A DNA stretch of 64,000 nt from Saprospiraceae bacterium (GCA_016787415.1 JAEUUT010000228.1:93205-157204); one strand, 5' to 3'. Positions 34,547 through 43,065 are shown, counted from the first letter of the stretch. A program made the numbers and translations. The notes: a model not told the origin generated them from the sequence alone.

Positions 34547-34675
34547 AAGTCCTGAGTCCTGAGTCCTAAGTCCTAAGTCCGTAGCGTACACGTTTATACT
34601 TTTGGCCACTCAACTAAACAATTCCATGAGTATCAACGTGTACTCTACGGACTTAGGACTCAGGACTCAGGACTT
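34547..34675. repeat. Long inverted repeat, AGTCCTG/AGTCCTA heptad type, between divergent genes
   Basis: Left arm 34547-34600 reads AGTCCTG twice, AGTCCTA twice, AGTCCGT, then AGCGTACACGTTTATACT. Right arm 34629-34675 is the inverse but has one AGTCCTA fewer, plus two substitutions. The loop is about 28 bp. It lies between two outward-facing TATCTTTG boxes (34534-34541 and 34688-34695). Outer heptads and the CGTAG(A/C)GTACAC core are shared with the element at 44352-44487. Confidence 0.92.
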
Positions 34676-34687
34676 ACGACTTTACCC

Positions 34688-34695
34688 TATCTTTG
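34688..34695 (+). promoter_or_regulatory. Predicted -7 box of the RsmB-like gene
   Basis: TATCTTTG, 22 nt before the TTG start at 34718 and 12 bp after the end of the inverted repeat. Confidence 0.5.
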
Positions 34696-34717
34696 CCCCC
34701 TACAATTCATCACCACC

Positions 34718-35941
34718 TTGAAAGAAACATCCCATTCCAGGCTTCACCCTTTGTTGGTGCGTGCAGTAGCGCAGGCATTGAACAGCATTTTTTTTGAAAA
34801 CAGGCATGCCGACAAAGTCATCGAACAACTGCTGAAAAGCAATCCCAAAGCCGGAAGCCGCGACCGGGCTTTTATCGCAGAAACCACTTACGACGTGTTG
34901 CGATACTATCGCTATTACAGCGCTGTACTTGGAAAAACACCGCGTACAGAGGCCGATTTTTGGCAAATGATCGGGATTCATTTTTACCTGAAAACAGGCC
35001 AACTACCCGACTGGAATGAATTTAAAACCCTGAAAATCAAAGACCTGGAAGCCCGGGCCAAAGAAGCGCAGCAACACCGCGCCGTCAGGGAAAGTATCCC
35101 GCAATGGCTGGACGAAATGGCTGCCGCACAACTCCCCGAACAATGGGATAAAACCCTGCACTGGCTCAACCGTCCCGCCCAGGTGGTACTCCGTGCCAAT
35201 ACGCTGAAAACCACGCGCGCAGCATTGCAACAGGCGCTTCAGGAAGAAGGCATTGAAACCAAAACAGTGGGCAACAACGACGCCCTCGTGCTCGGCCAGC
35301 GGCAAAATATTTTCAAAAGCCCTTTGTTCAAAAAAGGCTGGTTCGAAGTGCAGGATTACAGCAGCCAACTCGTGGCCCAAGCCCTGGCCCCACAACCAGG
35401 TATGCGTGTAGTGGATGCCTGTGCCGGTGGCGGTGGCAAAACGCTGCACCTCTCTGCCTTGCTCCAAAACAAGGGTAGCCTGATCGCCCTCGATACCTTC
35501 GCCTGGAAACTCGACGAACTGCGCCTGCGTGCCCGCCGAGCCGGCGCTACCAACATAGAAACGCGCCCCATCGAAAGCCGCAAAACCATCAAACGCCTTT
35601 ACAACACAGCCGACCGGCTGCTGCTCGACGTGCCTTGTAGCGGACTCGGCGTGCTGCGCCGCAACCCCGATACGAAGTGGAAACTGACACCCGAACAAAT
35701 CGATCAACTACGCGCCACCCAGCAGGACATCCTCCAATCATACAGCCCAATCACCAAAACAGGCGGCAGAATGGTGTACGCCACTTGTAGCATTTTACCT
35801 TCCGAAAATCAGGAGCAGGTGCAACAGTTTCTGGAAAGCGAAGCCGGGAAAAATTTCCGATTACTGGAAGAAAAAAGAATTTTGCCGCAAGACGAAGGCT
35901 ACGACGGATTTTATATAGCCGTGCTGGAACGACAAGCCTGA
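34718..35941 (+). CDS. RsmB/NOP2-family rRNA cytosine-C5 methyltransferase
   Basis: The product is 407 aa and starts at TTG 34718; no in-frame ATG exists between the promoter box and residue 84. An N-terminal NusB-like helical region (residues 10-70, with SRDRAFIAETTYDVLRYYRYY) precedes the SAM-dependent methyltransferase domain. Visible motifs are D233-ACAGGGGKT (SAM binding), LLLDVPCSGLGVLRRNPD with Cys307, and VYATCSILPSENQEQV with the Thr356-Cys357 catalytic motif. These two cysteines are the release and nucleophile residues of RNA m5C methyltransferases. The likely target is 16S rRNA. It precedes a DinB-like gene by 45 bp, so the two may be co-transcribed. Confidence 0.94.
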   Translation: MKETSHSRLHPLLVRAVAQALNSIFFENRHADKVIEQLLKSNPKAGSRDRAFIAETTYDVLRYYRYYSAVLGKTPRTEADFWQMIGIHFYLKTGQLPDWNEFKTLKIKDLEARAKEAQQHRAVRESIPQWLDEMAAAQLPEQWDKTLHWLNRPAQVVLRANTLKTTRAALQQALQEEGIETKTVGNNDALVLGQRQNIFKSPLFKKGWFEVQDYSSQLVAQALAPQPGMRVVDACAGGGGKTLHLSALLQNKGSLIALDTFAWKLDELRLRARRAGATNIETRPIESRKTIKRLYNTADRLLLDVPCSGLGVLRRNPDTKWKLTPEQIDQLRATQQDILQSYSPITKTGGRMVYATCSILPSENQEQVQQFLESEAGKNFRLLEEKRILPQDEGYDGFYIAVLERQA

Positions 35942-35986
35942 TGCCATTGTTATCGAGCCAATTGTTTCATACCAAAACGAACGAAT

Positions 35987-36514
35987 ATGACACTCGATTT
36001 CCTGATGAAAGACTACGTCGCTTTCAATCACTGGGCCAACGAACTCAATACCAACTGGCTGAAAACCAAGCCTTTGGAGTTACTCGACCAACCTTTCCCC
36101 TCCAGTTTTCCCAGCCTCCGCGAAACGCTGCTGCACATCTGGTCGGCGCAGGATGTGTGGCTGCAACGCCTGCAAGGCCACTCTCCTGACTCCTTCCTGA
36201 GCGCTACTTTCCAGGGAAATAACCTGGAATTGATGGAAGGACTGATACAAAACTCAGCCGAATTTCGAGATTTCATCGCCAGCCAAAACCCTGAATATTT
36301 CTCCCAAAAAATTGAATACACGCATACCGGAGGAAAAGTGTACCGGCAATTTACCACAGAAATTATCCAGCACTGTATGCAACACGGCACCTACCACCGC
36401 GGACAAATTGTTACCATCGCCCGAAACCTCGGCCTCACTGACCCGCCAAAGCAGGATTATGTGGAGTATTGCAGGAGAGTGAGAGGTGAGAGAGGTGAGA
36501 GAGTGAGAGAGTGA
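35987..36514 (+). CDS. DinB-family protein with a repeat-derived C-terminal tail
   Basis: The 175-aa product has a four-helix DinB pattern. Metal-ligand histidines are expected in RETLLHIWSAQDVWLQRLQG and in IIQHCMQHGTYHRGQIVTIA, which are the usual DinB positions. Members include thiol-dependent transferases such as bacillithiol transferases and detoxification enzymes, but the function here is unknown. After DYVEYC the frame runs into the GAGAGGT heptad array, which supplies the charged tail RRVRGERGERVRE and the stop. The tail probably arose by repeat invasion. Confidence 0.88.
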   Translation: MTLDFLMKDYVAFNHWANELNTNWLKTKPLELLDQPFPSSFPSLRETLLHIWSAQDVWLQRLQGHSPDSFLSATFQGNNLELMEGLIQNSAEFRDFIASQNPEYFSQKIEYTHTGGKVYRQFTTEIIQHCMQHGTYHRGQIVTIARNLGLTDPPKQDYVEYCRRVRGERGERVRE

Positions 36515-36586
36515 GAGTGAGAGTGAGAGGTGAGAGAGTGAGAGGTGAGAGAGTGAGAGAGTGAGAGGTGAGAGAGGTGAGAAAAT
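36474..36586. repeat. GAGAGGT / GAGAGTG heptad array
   Basis: About 110 bp consists of variants of GTGAGAG and GAGAGGT in direct orientation, starting inside the DinB-family CDS and ending about 110 bp before sbcD. The same heptads recur directly after sbcC (40228-40268) and inverted just before the gene at 40601, so related repeats flank the sbcDC pair. Confidence 0.9.
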
Positions 36587-36613
36587 GCATAACTTCGCCA
36601 TCCAAAACTGTAA

Positions 36614-36686
36614 ATTGCTTTTGAGATGTTGGGGTAATTTTTTTCACCCAAAGTGAAAAAAATTACCCCAACATCTCAAAAGCAAT
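36614..36686. repeat. Inverted repeat, perfect 34-bp arms, 5-nt loop, upstream of sbcD
   Basis: Arms 36614-36647 and 36653-36686 pair perfectly around CCAAA. The arm end TTTTTTTCAC/GTGAAAAAAA gives a T-run inside the stem. It lies 12 bp before the sbcD ATG and after the DinB-family stop. It could form a very stable hairpin in the sbcD 5' leader or act as a terminator for upstream transcription. Confidence 0.92.
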
Positions 36687-36697
36687 TCCCCTGTAAC

Positions 36698-37825
36698 ATG
36701 CTTATCCATTTTTCCGACACCCACCTGGGGTACCAGGCATACGACCGCGTCAGCAGCGATGGCATCAATGCCCGCGAGCAGGATGTGTACGATGCTTTCG
36801 AACGGGTGATCGACCGAATTGTGGAACTTCGGCCGGAAGCAGTCATTCACTCCGGCGACTTTTTCCACCGGCCCAGCCCGTCCAACCGGGCGCTTACCTT
36901 CGGACTGGAGCAATTGCGCAGGCTTTCCCGGGCCGGCATTCCGCTGGTGGTCATCGCCGGCAACCACGAAACGCCCAAAACGATTTACAACAGCCCCATC
37001 CTGCGCGCTTTGCGAACCATCGACGGCGTGTATCCCTTTTTTGGCGATCAATACGAGCAGGTAACATTCGATCAGGTGACCATACACGGCGTGCCGCATA
37101 TCAACGACAATCGGCTGTTAATGAGCGCATTGGAAGGCATGCAAGCAGTGCCGGATAAATTCAATATCCTCATGCTGCACACCTCGCTGGGCAAACGTTT
37201 CCTGATGGAAGAATACGGCGAGCAGGTTTTTCCAGCCGAATTTGAATCAAAACTCGCTCAATTCCAGTACATCGCCCTTGGCCACTGGCACAATTACCAG
37301 GCCATCGACGTGCATCCCTGCGCCTGGTATGCAGGCAGCGTAGAACGCCTGAGCGATACGGAAATTGGCGTGGAAAAAGGGTTTCTGCGGCTCGATATTC
37401 AGCCCGACCAGACGTGTCATGTATCGTTCGAGTCCGTTTCGACCCGCCCCTGGCTACGCCTGGAAATGAACGACTGCCACGAATTGTCTGTCGCCGAACT
37501 GGAACTCCAACTTGAACAGTTCCGACAGGAAAATGACACCGAAAACGCCATCCTGTCGCTGTCTTTTTACGACATCCGCACCGAGCAAACCCTCGAACTT
37601 GGCAACCTCCGCCTGAAACAAATGTTCCCGCAGGCATTCCAGATATTGCCCAAAAGAAGAACCTGGAACGACCGTGGCTTTGTGCAAGGCATCGAAGCCA
37701 GTCAGTTTGACAGCCTCGATAAGATTTTTAACGATTACCTGCGCAGCAAATACACGGAAGACGAAGCCCTGGCGGCCCGACTCATCGAAAAAGCCGGGCA
37801 CTATTTCCAAAGCAAAGAGCAATGA
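36698..37825 (+). CDS. sbcD: SbcD/Mre11-like DNA repair nuclease subunit
   Basis: The start is placed at the ATG 36698 (MLIHFSDTHLGYQ), which matches the family N-terminus; the frame runs further upstream through the hairpin. Metallophosphoesterase motifs are present: D7-T-H9, HSGD54-FFH, GNH90-E, LHTS and GHWHN. The C-terminal part (RPWLRLEMNDCHELSVAELE) matches the capping region of the Mre11/SbcD family. Together with SbcC it forms an ATP-dependent nuclease that opens DNA hairpins and processes double-strand ends. The stop overlaps the SbcC start (ATGA), indicating translational coupling. Confidence 0.93.
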   Translation: MLIHFSDTHLGYQAYDRVSSDGINAREQDVYDAFERVIDRIVELRPEAVIHSGDFFHRPSPSNRALTFGLEQLRRLSRAGIPLVVIAGNHETPKTIYNSPILRALRTIDGVYPFFGDQYEQVTFDQVTIHGVPHINDNRLLMSALEGMQAVPDKFNILMLHTSLGKRFLMEEYGEQVFPAEFESKLAQFQYIALGHWHNYQAIDVHPCAWYAGSVERLSDTEIGVEKGFLRLDIQPDQTCHVSFESVSTRPWLRLEMNDCHELSVAELELQLEQFRQENDTENAILSLSFYDIRTEQTLELGNLRLKQMFPQAFQILPKRRTWNDRGFVQGIEASQFDSLDKIFNDYLRSKYTEDEALAARLIEKAGHYFQSKEQ

Positions 37826-40227
37826 TTCTCAACACCTTACATCTCCTCAATTACAAGCAGTACGCTTCCCTGACGCTGGATTTCAGGGAAGGACTGGTGG
37901 GGATTATCGGCAAAAACGGCGCAGGCAAATCCACCATTTTTGAAGCCATTCTGTATTGCCTGTTCGGAAAAGACGACAGCAGCAAATCGCTTGTCCGCTC
38001 GGCTTTTGTCGACAGTAAAGCCACGGTAGAACTGACGCTCGATTTCAGCATCGGAGAAATCAGGTACCGCGTAAAACGCGAATTCCGGGGCAAAGCCCTG
38101 GCCGTAGGCGCCGAACTCTACAAAAACGACCAACTCATTGCCAAAGGCGTGACGGCCGTCAACGACGAACTGGCCATTATCCTGCACATGGAACGCGACG
38201 CCTTCAAACGCTCCGTGTTTTCAGGCCAGAAAGAACTCAGTGAACTGTCCGACAGTTCAGGAGAAACCCGCAAACGTATGGTGCGCCGTATGCTCGGTCT
38301 CGATACCCTCGACGATATTCAGGGCCGCGTGAACTCCGACATCCGCGACCTGGGCAGCCAGATGACCGGACAACGACAGAATTTGTTGTCGGAGGAAACG
38401 CTGAAATCGTTACAGGAAAACATTTCCAGCCAAAGCAAACTTCTGAAAATGCAGCAGGCGGGCCTGAAAAAGGAATCGGACCAGTTGCGTGCCAGTGAAC
38501 AACAATACACGGCTGAAAAGCAAAAATTTGAAGCCGAAGAGCAGCGTTTGCAACGATTCAATGCACTTCGACATGCACTCGGGCAATTGCAGGAGCGCCT
38601 CACAGGCCTGCTTTCCCAGCAGGAAACACTGCGGCAAAAAAGTATCGACCTCGAACAACAACAAACCCGTATCGATGCCCAGCGTCCTGAATTTGCTTCC
38701 CATGAAACCGATAAAAAAGCCCTCGAAACGCTTGAAAAAGAGCAACAACGACATATTAACCGGGAAGCGCGCAGCCATCGCATTGCAGAAGACCAGGAAA
38801 AAATAGTTGCGCAAAAACAAAAAATTGCAGCACTGGAACAGGCGCTGGCACGCCTGCCTGAAGTGAGCGCTGCCCTCAGCGAAAAGGAGCAACTCGTAAC
38901 CTCGCTGGAAACGGAAATGGAGGAAAAACGCAGCGAATTGCGCCATTACGACGCCCAGATCGCTGAATTCCGTATCCGCATCAAAGAGCGCAGCGAGAAG
39001 GTGACCAGCCTGCAATCGCTGGGAAAAGAAGGCCGCTGCCCGACATGCCTCCAGCCTTTGCTGGAAGGTTACGAACGCGCCCTGGCCGAACTGAAATCCG
39101 AAATTGATGTGCTGCAAACCAATGAGTTACACAAATTCGATGCAGCCAAAAAAACGGTAACGGAAGCGGGAATTTCCCTCAAAAATCGCCAGCAAGCCCT
39201 CCGCTCCGAAGCCGAAAACCTGATCAAAGAACAATCGCGCCTGCTCGAAATCAAACGCCAACTCCAGGCAGAAAGCACGCAATTGCAACACCTCGAAGAA
39301 AAAATGGTGGCCGATAGCGCCATCCTCCGGGAAATCGGCGAGGTGCATTTCGACGAGGTAGCCTACCGGACGCTCAAAACCAAACTGGCTGACATGGAAC
39401 CGCGCCACCGCGAGTTTCTCAACAATGACGCTTACCTGCGCCGCGAACGCCCTTCGGTGGAAACTTCCCTGCAACACACCGCGCGCAACATCGCCGACGT
39501 GCAGGAGCAAATCGCAGCACGGCAGGCCGAAATTGATACGCTTGGATACGACCCCGAACGCTACGAAACCGCCAAACGTGCCCTTACCACTTTCAGCGAA
39601 CAGTACAATGCGCAATCGGCCGCCGTACGCACACTCCATCAATCTGTCATCGAAATGGAGAGCGATCTGCAACGAAACCGGGAAAAAATTGCCGCCAACG
39701 AGCAGATTCAGGCGCAAATAAGTGGCAAACTCGAAGACATGGAACTGCTGCGGAAACTGGCGGAAATGCTCCAACTCTTCAAAACTGAAATCCTCGAAAA
39801 AGTAAGCCCCGGTATCAGCCGCGAAGCCAGCGACCTGTTCAGCCGCATTACCAAAGGCAAATATGAAAGCATCCGCGTCGATGAAAATTTTGATTTCGCC
39901 ATTGCCGACGGCGGTATTTTCTACCCCATCGACCGGTTTTCCGGTGGCGAAGTCGACCTGGCCAATTTTTGCCTGCGCATCGCCATCACCAAAGCCATTA
40001 TGGAACTCAGCGGCTCCGAACACCGCCTTGAATTCCTCGCTTTCGACGAGATTTTTGGCAGCCAGGACGAAGAACGCCGCCTGGAAATGATGCTGGCGCT
40101 CAATTATTTACAGGAACAATTCCGTCAAATCTACATCGTTTCGCACATCGACAGCCTCAAGGATTTTTTCCCGCATTTGCTGGAAATACAATTTGCAGCG
40201 GAAGGCAGCACGGCGAAGTGGGTATGA
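37822..40227 (+). CDS. sbcC: SbcC/Rad50-like SMC ATPase subunit
   Basis: The product is 801 aa. It has an N-terminal Walker A (G30-KNGAGKS37), two long coiled-coil arms, a zinc hook CPTC at residues 406-409, an ABC signature FSGGEVDLANF near residue 707 and Walker B LAFDEIFGSQDEERR (D742, E743). This is the complete Rad50/SbcC layout, with coiled coils shorter than in E. coli SbcC (about 1,050 aa) and closer to archaeal Rad50. It partners with the overlapping upstream nuclease gene. Known substrates include long palindromes extruded as hairpins, notable given the many long inverted repeats in this window. Confidence 0.93.
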   Translation: MILNTLHLLNYKQYASLTLDFREGLVGIIGKNGAGKSTIFEAILYCLFGKDDSSKSLVRSAFVDSKATVELTLDFSIGEIRYRVKREFRGKALAVGAELYKNDQLIAKGVTAVNDELAIILHMERDAFKRSVFSGQKELSELSDSSGETRKRMVRRMLGLDTLDDIQGRVNSDIRDLGSQMTGQRQNLLSEETLKSLQENISSQSKLLKMQQAGLKKESDQLRASEQQYTAEKQKFEAEEQRLQRFNALRHALGQLQERLTGLLSQQETLRQKSIDLEQQQTRIDAQRPEFASHETDKKALETLEKEQQRHINREARSHRIAEDQEKIVAQKQKIAALEQALARLPEVSAALSEKEQLVTSLETEMEEKRSELRHYDAQIAEFRIRIKERSEKVTSLQSLGKEGRCPTCLQPLLEGYERALAELKSEIDVLQTNELHKFDAAKKTVTEAGISLKNRQQALRSEAENLIKEQSRLLEIKRQLQAESTQLQHLEEKMVADSAILREIGEVHFDEVAYRTLKTKLADMEPRHREFLNNDAYLRRERPSVETSLQHTARNIADVQEQIAARQAEIDTLGYDPERYETAKRALTTFSEQYNAQSAAVRTLHQSVIEMESDLQRNREKIAANEQIQAQISGKLEDMELLRKLAEMLQLFKTEILEKVSPGISREASDLFSRITKGKYESIRVDENFDFAIADGGIFYPIDRFSGGEVDLANFCLRIAITKAIMELSGSEHRLEFLAFDEIFGSQDEERRLEMMLALNYLQEQFRQIYIVSHIDSLKDFFPHLLEIQFAAEGSTAKWV

Positions 40228-40600
40228 AGAGAGAAGTGAGAGGTGAGAGGTGAGAGGTGAGAGGTGAGAGCCGATTTAGATTACACCTGCGCTTTCAGGG
40301 CATTTGTTCGAATCAACCCCAGACATTTCACATATGTGCTACAAATAGCCCTGAAAGGGCGTATAAAATAGCCCAGGGCAACGCCCTGGGAATTCGAATG
40401 CCGCGGCAATTGCAAATGCCGGGCGTACCCAAATGTTTCAAAATTCCACTACCGCACATACAAACAATTTTGACCCAAACATTACCCCATCCAAAATTTC
40501 CAGCAGCACCCAAAATTTCCCAATACTTTTACCGCCAATCCACAACCCGCCGTACACGCTACGCATTCTCACTTCTCACCTCTCACCTCTCACCTCTACC
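40228..40600. repeat. 373-bp gap: inverted GAGAGGT heptads around a REP-like element
   Basis: The left side (about 40231-40268) has five GAGAGGT/GTGAGAG heptads on the plus strand. The right side (40567-40597) has four in inverse orientation, ending 3 bp before the ATG at 40601. Next to the right heptads is CGTACACGCTACG, close to the CGTAGCGTACAC core of other elements in this window. The 300-bp centre contains a REP-like palindrome pair and otherwise no gene that I can support. Confidence 0.85.
40291..40390. repeat. REP-like element (GCCCTGAAAGGGC / CCCAGGGCAACGCCCTGGG)
   Basis: GCTTTCAGGGC (40291-40301) pairs with GCCCTGAAAGG (40348-40358), followed by a tight hairpin CCCAGGGC-AAC-GCCCTGGG (40372-40390). 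From memory, this sequence style recurs as a dispersed repeat in Bacteroidota and some other phyla; I could not search for it. No RAYT (TnpA-REP) gene is in the window. Confidence 0.7.
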
Positions 40601-41044
40601 ATGCTCCAGCCCGCCCTCATCGCCCTCTTCGAACGCGACTTGCGCAAACTCCGCGAAGAAATCAACCTGTACACCGACGAAACCCGGATTTGGGTAGTAG
40701 CCGATGGCATCAGCAATTCGGCCGGCAATTTATGCCTGCACCTGCTGGGCAACCTCAACCATTTTATCGGAGCCGTATTGGGAAAAACGGGTTACGTTCG
40801 CCATCGCGACGATGAGTTTTCGTTGAAAAACATCCCGCGTTTGGAATTAAATGCACAAATTGATGCCACCATCGCGGTAGTAAAACAAGCCCTGGGAAGC
40901 CTGACAGAAAGCGATTTCCAAAATGACTACCCGGAAGAAAAACGAGGCGAAATCCTGAAAACGGACTATATGCTCCTGCACCTGTACGGCCACCTCGATT
41001 ACCACCTGGGGCAGGTGAATTACCACCGCCGCCTGCTCGGATAA
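40601..41044 (+). CDS. DinB-superfamily (DUF1572-like) small protein
   Basis: The product is 147 aa from the ATG at 40601 (MLQPALIALFERDLRKLREE); the frame continues upstream through the repeat region, but that sequence is repeat-encoded and unlikely to be translated. Helical segments NLCLHLLGNLNHFIGAVLGK and LLHLYGHLDYHLGQVNYHRR carry the histidines expected of the DinB metal site. The function is unknown. It is followed after 21 bp by a DUF1648 gene, so the two are probably co-transcribed. Confidence 0.88.
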   Translation: MLQPALIALFERDLRKLREEINLYTDETRIWVVADGISNSAGNLCLHLLGNLNHFIGAVLGKTGYVRHRDDEFSLKNIPRLELNAQIDATIAVVKQALGSLTESDFQNDYPEEKRGEILKTDYMLLHLYGHLDYHLGQVNYHRRLLG

Positions 41045-41065
41045 AACAATGATAATGAAATCATT

Positions 41066-41458
41066 ATGAACAACAGACCCGTTTTAAAACTCCCCTATAC
41101 GCTCCGTGAAGCAATGGTGCAACTGGCCGCCGTAGGCGTTTTAATCATCGCCTGGACACTGTCTATCCTGTACCACAATACGCTGCCGGATACCATTCCG
41201 ATCCATTTTAATTTCGCGGGTGAGCCGGATGGCTATGGCGAAAAAGGGTACATTTTTGCCATGCCCATTATTGCAACGATCATTTTTGTGGTACTAGGGC
41301 TACTGGCGAAGGTGCCCCATCAGTTCAATTACCTGACGCCTGTTACCGAGGCCAATGCAGAGCAGCAGTACCGCTGGGGGCGTATGCTCTTGTTCGTACT
41401 CAGCCTGCTGGTGGCATTGCTGGCCGTTTGGGCAGTGTGGAAAATGGCGCAGGTGTAG
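41066..41458 (+). CDS. DUF1648 domain membrane protein
   Basis: The 130-aa product has three hydrophobic segments (residues about 16-36, 65-82 and 107-126). Between the first two lies the DUF1648 motif LPDTIPIHFNFAGEPDGYGE. DUF1648 is found in SdpI-like immunity proteins and in small membrane proteins of unknown role. No SdpI C-terminal domain is present. It lies 21 bp behind the DinB-like gene and is convergent with the DUF4403 gene 11 bp away. Confidence 0.88.
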   Translation: MNNRPVLKLPYTLREAMVQLAAVGVLIIAWTLSILYHNTLPDTIPIHFNFAGEPDGYGEKGYIFAMPIIATIIFVVLGLLAKVPHQFNYLTPVTEANAEQQYRWGRMLLFVLSLLVALLAVWAVWKMAQV

Positions 41459-41469
41459 AACACCATGAC

Positions 41470-42861
41470 TTACAAGCCCTTCACATCGACATTCACCTTG
41501 CCTTTTGAAAAGAGGTTGACACGAATACTGCTGGGTGTAACGCGCGTGTTTTCCACCGTCACCGAATCGACCGTACCTGTAAGCACCACGCCGGGCTGAA
41601 TTTCGTAGTAATTGAGCGATTCCTGCACCGATGCTTTCAGTTCCCGGATGTTTTCTTCCATTGGAAACGTCATGGCTTTTTTCATCTGGTTTTTGATGGT
41701 GCCCTGAAAAATCCAGGAAGCGCTGCGCAGCAGGAAACTCTTTGTATCTACGTGAAAATCAAGGTCTTTTACTTCAATCTGGTTTTTCTGCGGATTAAAT
41801 TCCGGCCGCCCGATAAAGTAAATATTGCCATTGAAAGAGCCGCTCAGTTTTGAATTGACCACCACTTTGTCATTGTTGCCCCACAACTGAATATCTTCCA
41901 CCTTCACCTTCTTTTTTCCGGATTCGAACACCTGCCCGACCATCATGTTTTTGGCCAGGCGTTCGGCTTCCGGAAAGGGTACATCGGTGGCGATGCGCAC
42001 CTGGTAATCGTCGGGGGCATCGTTGATCAGGCGAAGATTGGGCAGGTTGGAATTTTCCCGAAACGCCGGTTTCTTCCCAAAACTCACGTCATTGAGGCAT
42101 TCCACAGCAATTTTGGCGCGGATGGCATTGTTGTACGTCGTAATAGGCGTCATGGCAATGCCCGTCGGCGTAGTTTTCACCCACATTTCATACAGCGAAT
42201 CCAGCAGCACGGGTTCCTGCAATGCCGTCCAGGCATCCTGCACATAGGGGCGCAGGGTGATTTGTTGTTTGACGTACTGATCGAGCGTTTGCGCCAGCAT
42301 TTTTTTGCTTCGATTCAGGCCCAGGTTAGCCAGCGTTTCCACACTCATATTGCCCAGACCGGTTTTAAGGTAGGGGCTCTGAATCCATTCGTGGTATTCC
42401 ACTTCGGTCTGGGTGCTCAGGCTCCAATCGGGGTTGACGCTAAACGTGGTTTTGAAATTCAGCGCCAGTTCGCCTTCGGCCTCTGCGGCCGTGCCCAGCA
42501 CCAGTTCTTTTTTCAGCCAGAGTTTGAGCGGAATGCGGTATTTAATGGTGTTCCCGCTAAAAAACAGCCGAATATCCTGGCTTTTCCAGGCATTCATCAT
42601 GAGCCCGTCGTTGCCATTGTCGGTGTAGGAGTAGTCTTCATACAAAGCCCGCCCCGACAATTTTGTGTTCAAAGAACGCGTCAGTTCATCTACCGAAATG
42701 TTGATCGGAATGGTCAGTGTCGATACCAGTGGTGGCTCGTTTTCCGGGTTGTATTGTTCGCCGGGTTTGGGTGCATTGGTCACTGGCGCCGACGATTTGC
42801 AGAACGACAGCAAAGCAACAAAAAGGAGCAGGCAGAGAAGGAGAAGGAATTGCGTTTTCAT
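41470..42861 (-). CDS. DUF4403 family lipoprotein
   Basis: The 463-aa product has a lipoprotein signal peptide (LSFCKSS, Cys21). The remainder fits DUF4403: STLTIPINISVDELTRSLNTKL near the N-terminus, a middle VEYHEWIQSPYLKTGLGNMS, and a repeated similar half with VKVEDIQLWGNNDKVVVNSKL and GRPEFNPQKNQIEVKDLDF. The two halves look like tandem lipid-binding (BPI/TULIP-like) folds. The function is not established. The -7 box TAACTTTG ends 4 nt before the ATG, predicting a leaderless mRNA. Confidence 0.9.
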   Translation of the reverse strand: MKTQFLLLLCLLLFVALLSFCKSSAPVTNAPKPGEQYNPENEPPLVSTLTIPINISVDELTRSLNTKLSGRALYEDYSYTDNGNDGLMMNAWKSQDIRLFFSGNTIKYRIPLKLWLKKELVLGTAAEAEGELALNFKTTFSVNPDWSLSTQTEVEYHEWIQSPYLKTGLGNMSVETLANLGLNRSKKMLAQTLDQYVKQQITLRPYVQDAWTALQEPVLLDSLYEMWVKTTPTGIAMTPITTYNNAIRAKIAVECLNDVSFGKKPAFRENSNLPNLRLINDAPDDYQVRIATDVPFPEAERLAKNMMVGQVFESGKKKVKVEDIQLWGNNDKVVVNSKLSGSFNGNIYFIGRPEFNPQKNQIEVKDLDFHVDTKSFLLRSASWIFQGTIKNQMKKAMTFPMEENIRELKASVQESLNYYEIQPGVVLTGTVDSVTVENTRVTPSSIRVNLFSKGKVNVDVKGL

Positions 42862-42865
42862 GCCG

Positions 42866-42873
42866 CAAAGTTA
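42866..42873 (-). promoter_or_regulatory. Predicted -7 box of the DUF4403 gene (leaderless)
   Basis: TAACTTTG on the minus strand (42873-42866), then CGGC and the ATG at 42861. The TA of the box is part of the terminal heptad of the adjacent inverted repeat. Confidence 0.55.
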
Positions 42874-43053
42874 TCAGTTATCTGTTATTGGTTATCCGTT
42901 ATCTGTTATCCGTTATCAGGGTGGTAATCATACATCCATTAATATATTTGGCTACTCTATCAGCAATTCCAAAAATATCGAGGGATGTATGATTACCACC
43001 CTGATAACGGATAACAGATAACGGATAACCAATAACAGATAACAAATAACGAA
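42870..43053. repeat. Long inverted repeat, perfect 61-bp arms (TTATC-heptad type), in a divergent promoter region
   Basis: Perfect arms are 42877-42937 and 42983-43043, loop 45 bp with further imperfect pairing. The arms read GTTATCTGTTATTGG, GTTATCCGTTATCTG, TTATCCGTTATCAG, then GGGTGGTAA and TCATACATCC. Extra heptads extend each end (one more on the right). It belongs with the element at 26138-26288, which has the same heptads and GGGTGGTAA but a different inner arm. Confidence 0.94.
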
Positions 43054-43061
43054 TAACTTTG
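43054..43061 (+). promoter_or_regulatory. Predicted -7 box of rarA (leaderless)
   Basis: TAACTTTG, then CCCG and the ATG at 43066. It mirrors the box on the other side of the inverted repeat. Confidence 0.55.
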
Positions 43062-43065
43062 CCCG

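Noticed and set aside
36435..36651. Minus-strand frames of SHLSLSH-type peptides
   Set aside because: Simple readings of the GAGAGGT heptad array; no promoter or conserved sequence.
40433..40600. N-terminal extension of the DinB-like protein at 40601
   Set aside because: The extension is translated from the heptad/REP region, has no family similarity, and a normal start exists at 40601.
41066..41458. SdpI immunity protein
   Set aside because: Only the DUF1648 segment is present; the SdpI C-terminal domain and an adjacent toxin system are missing.
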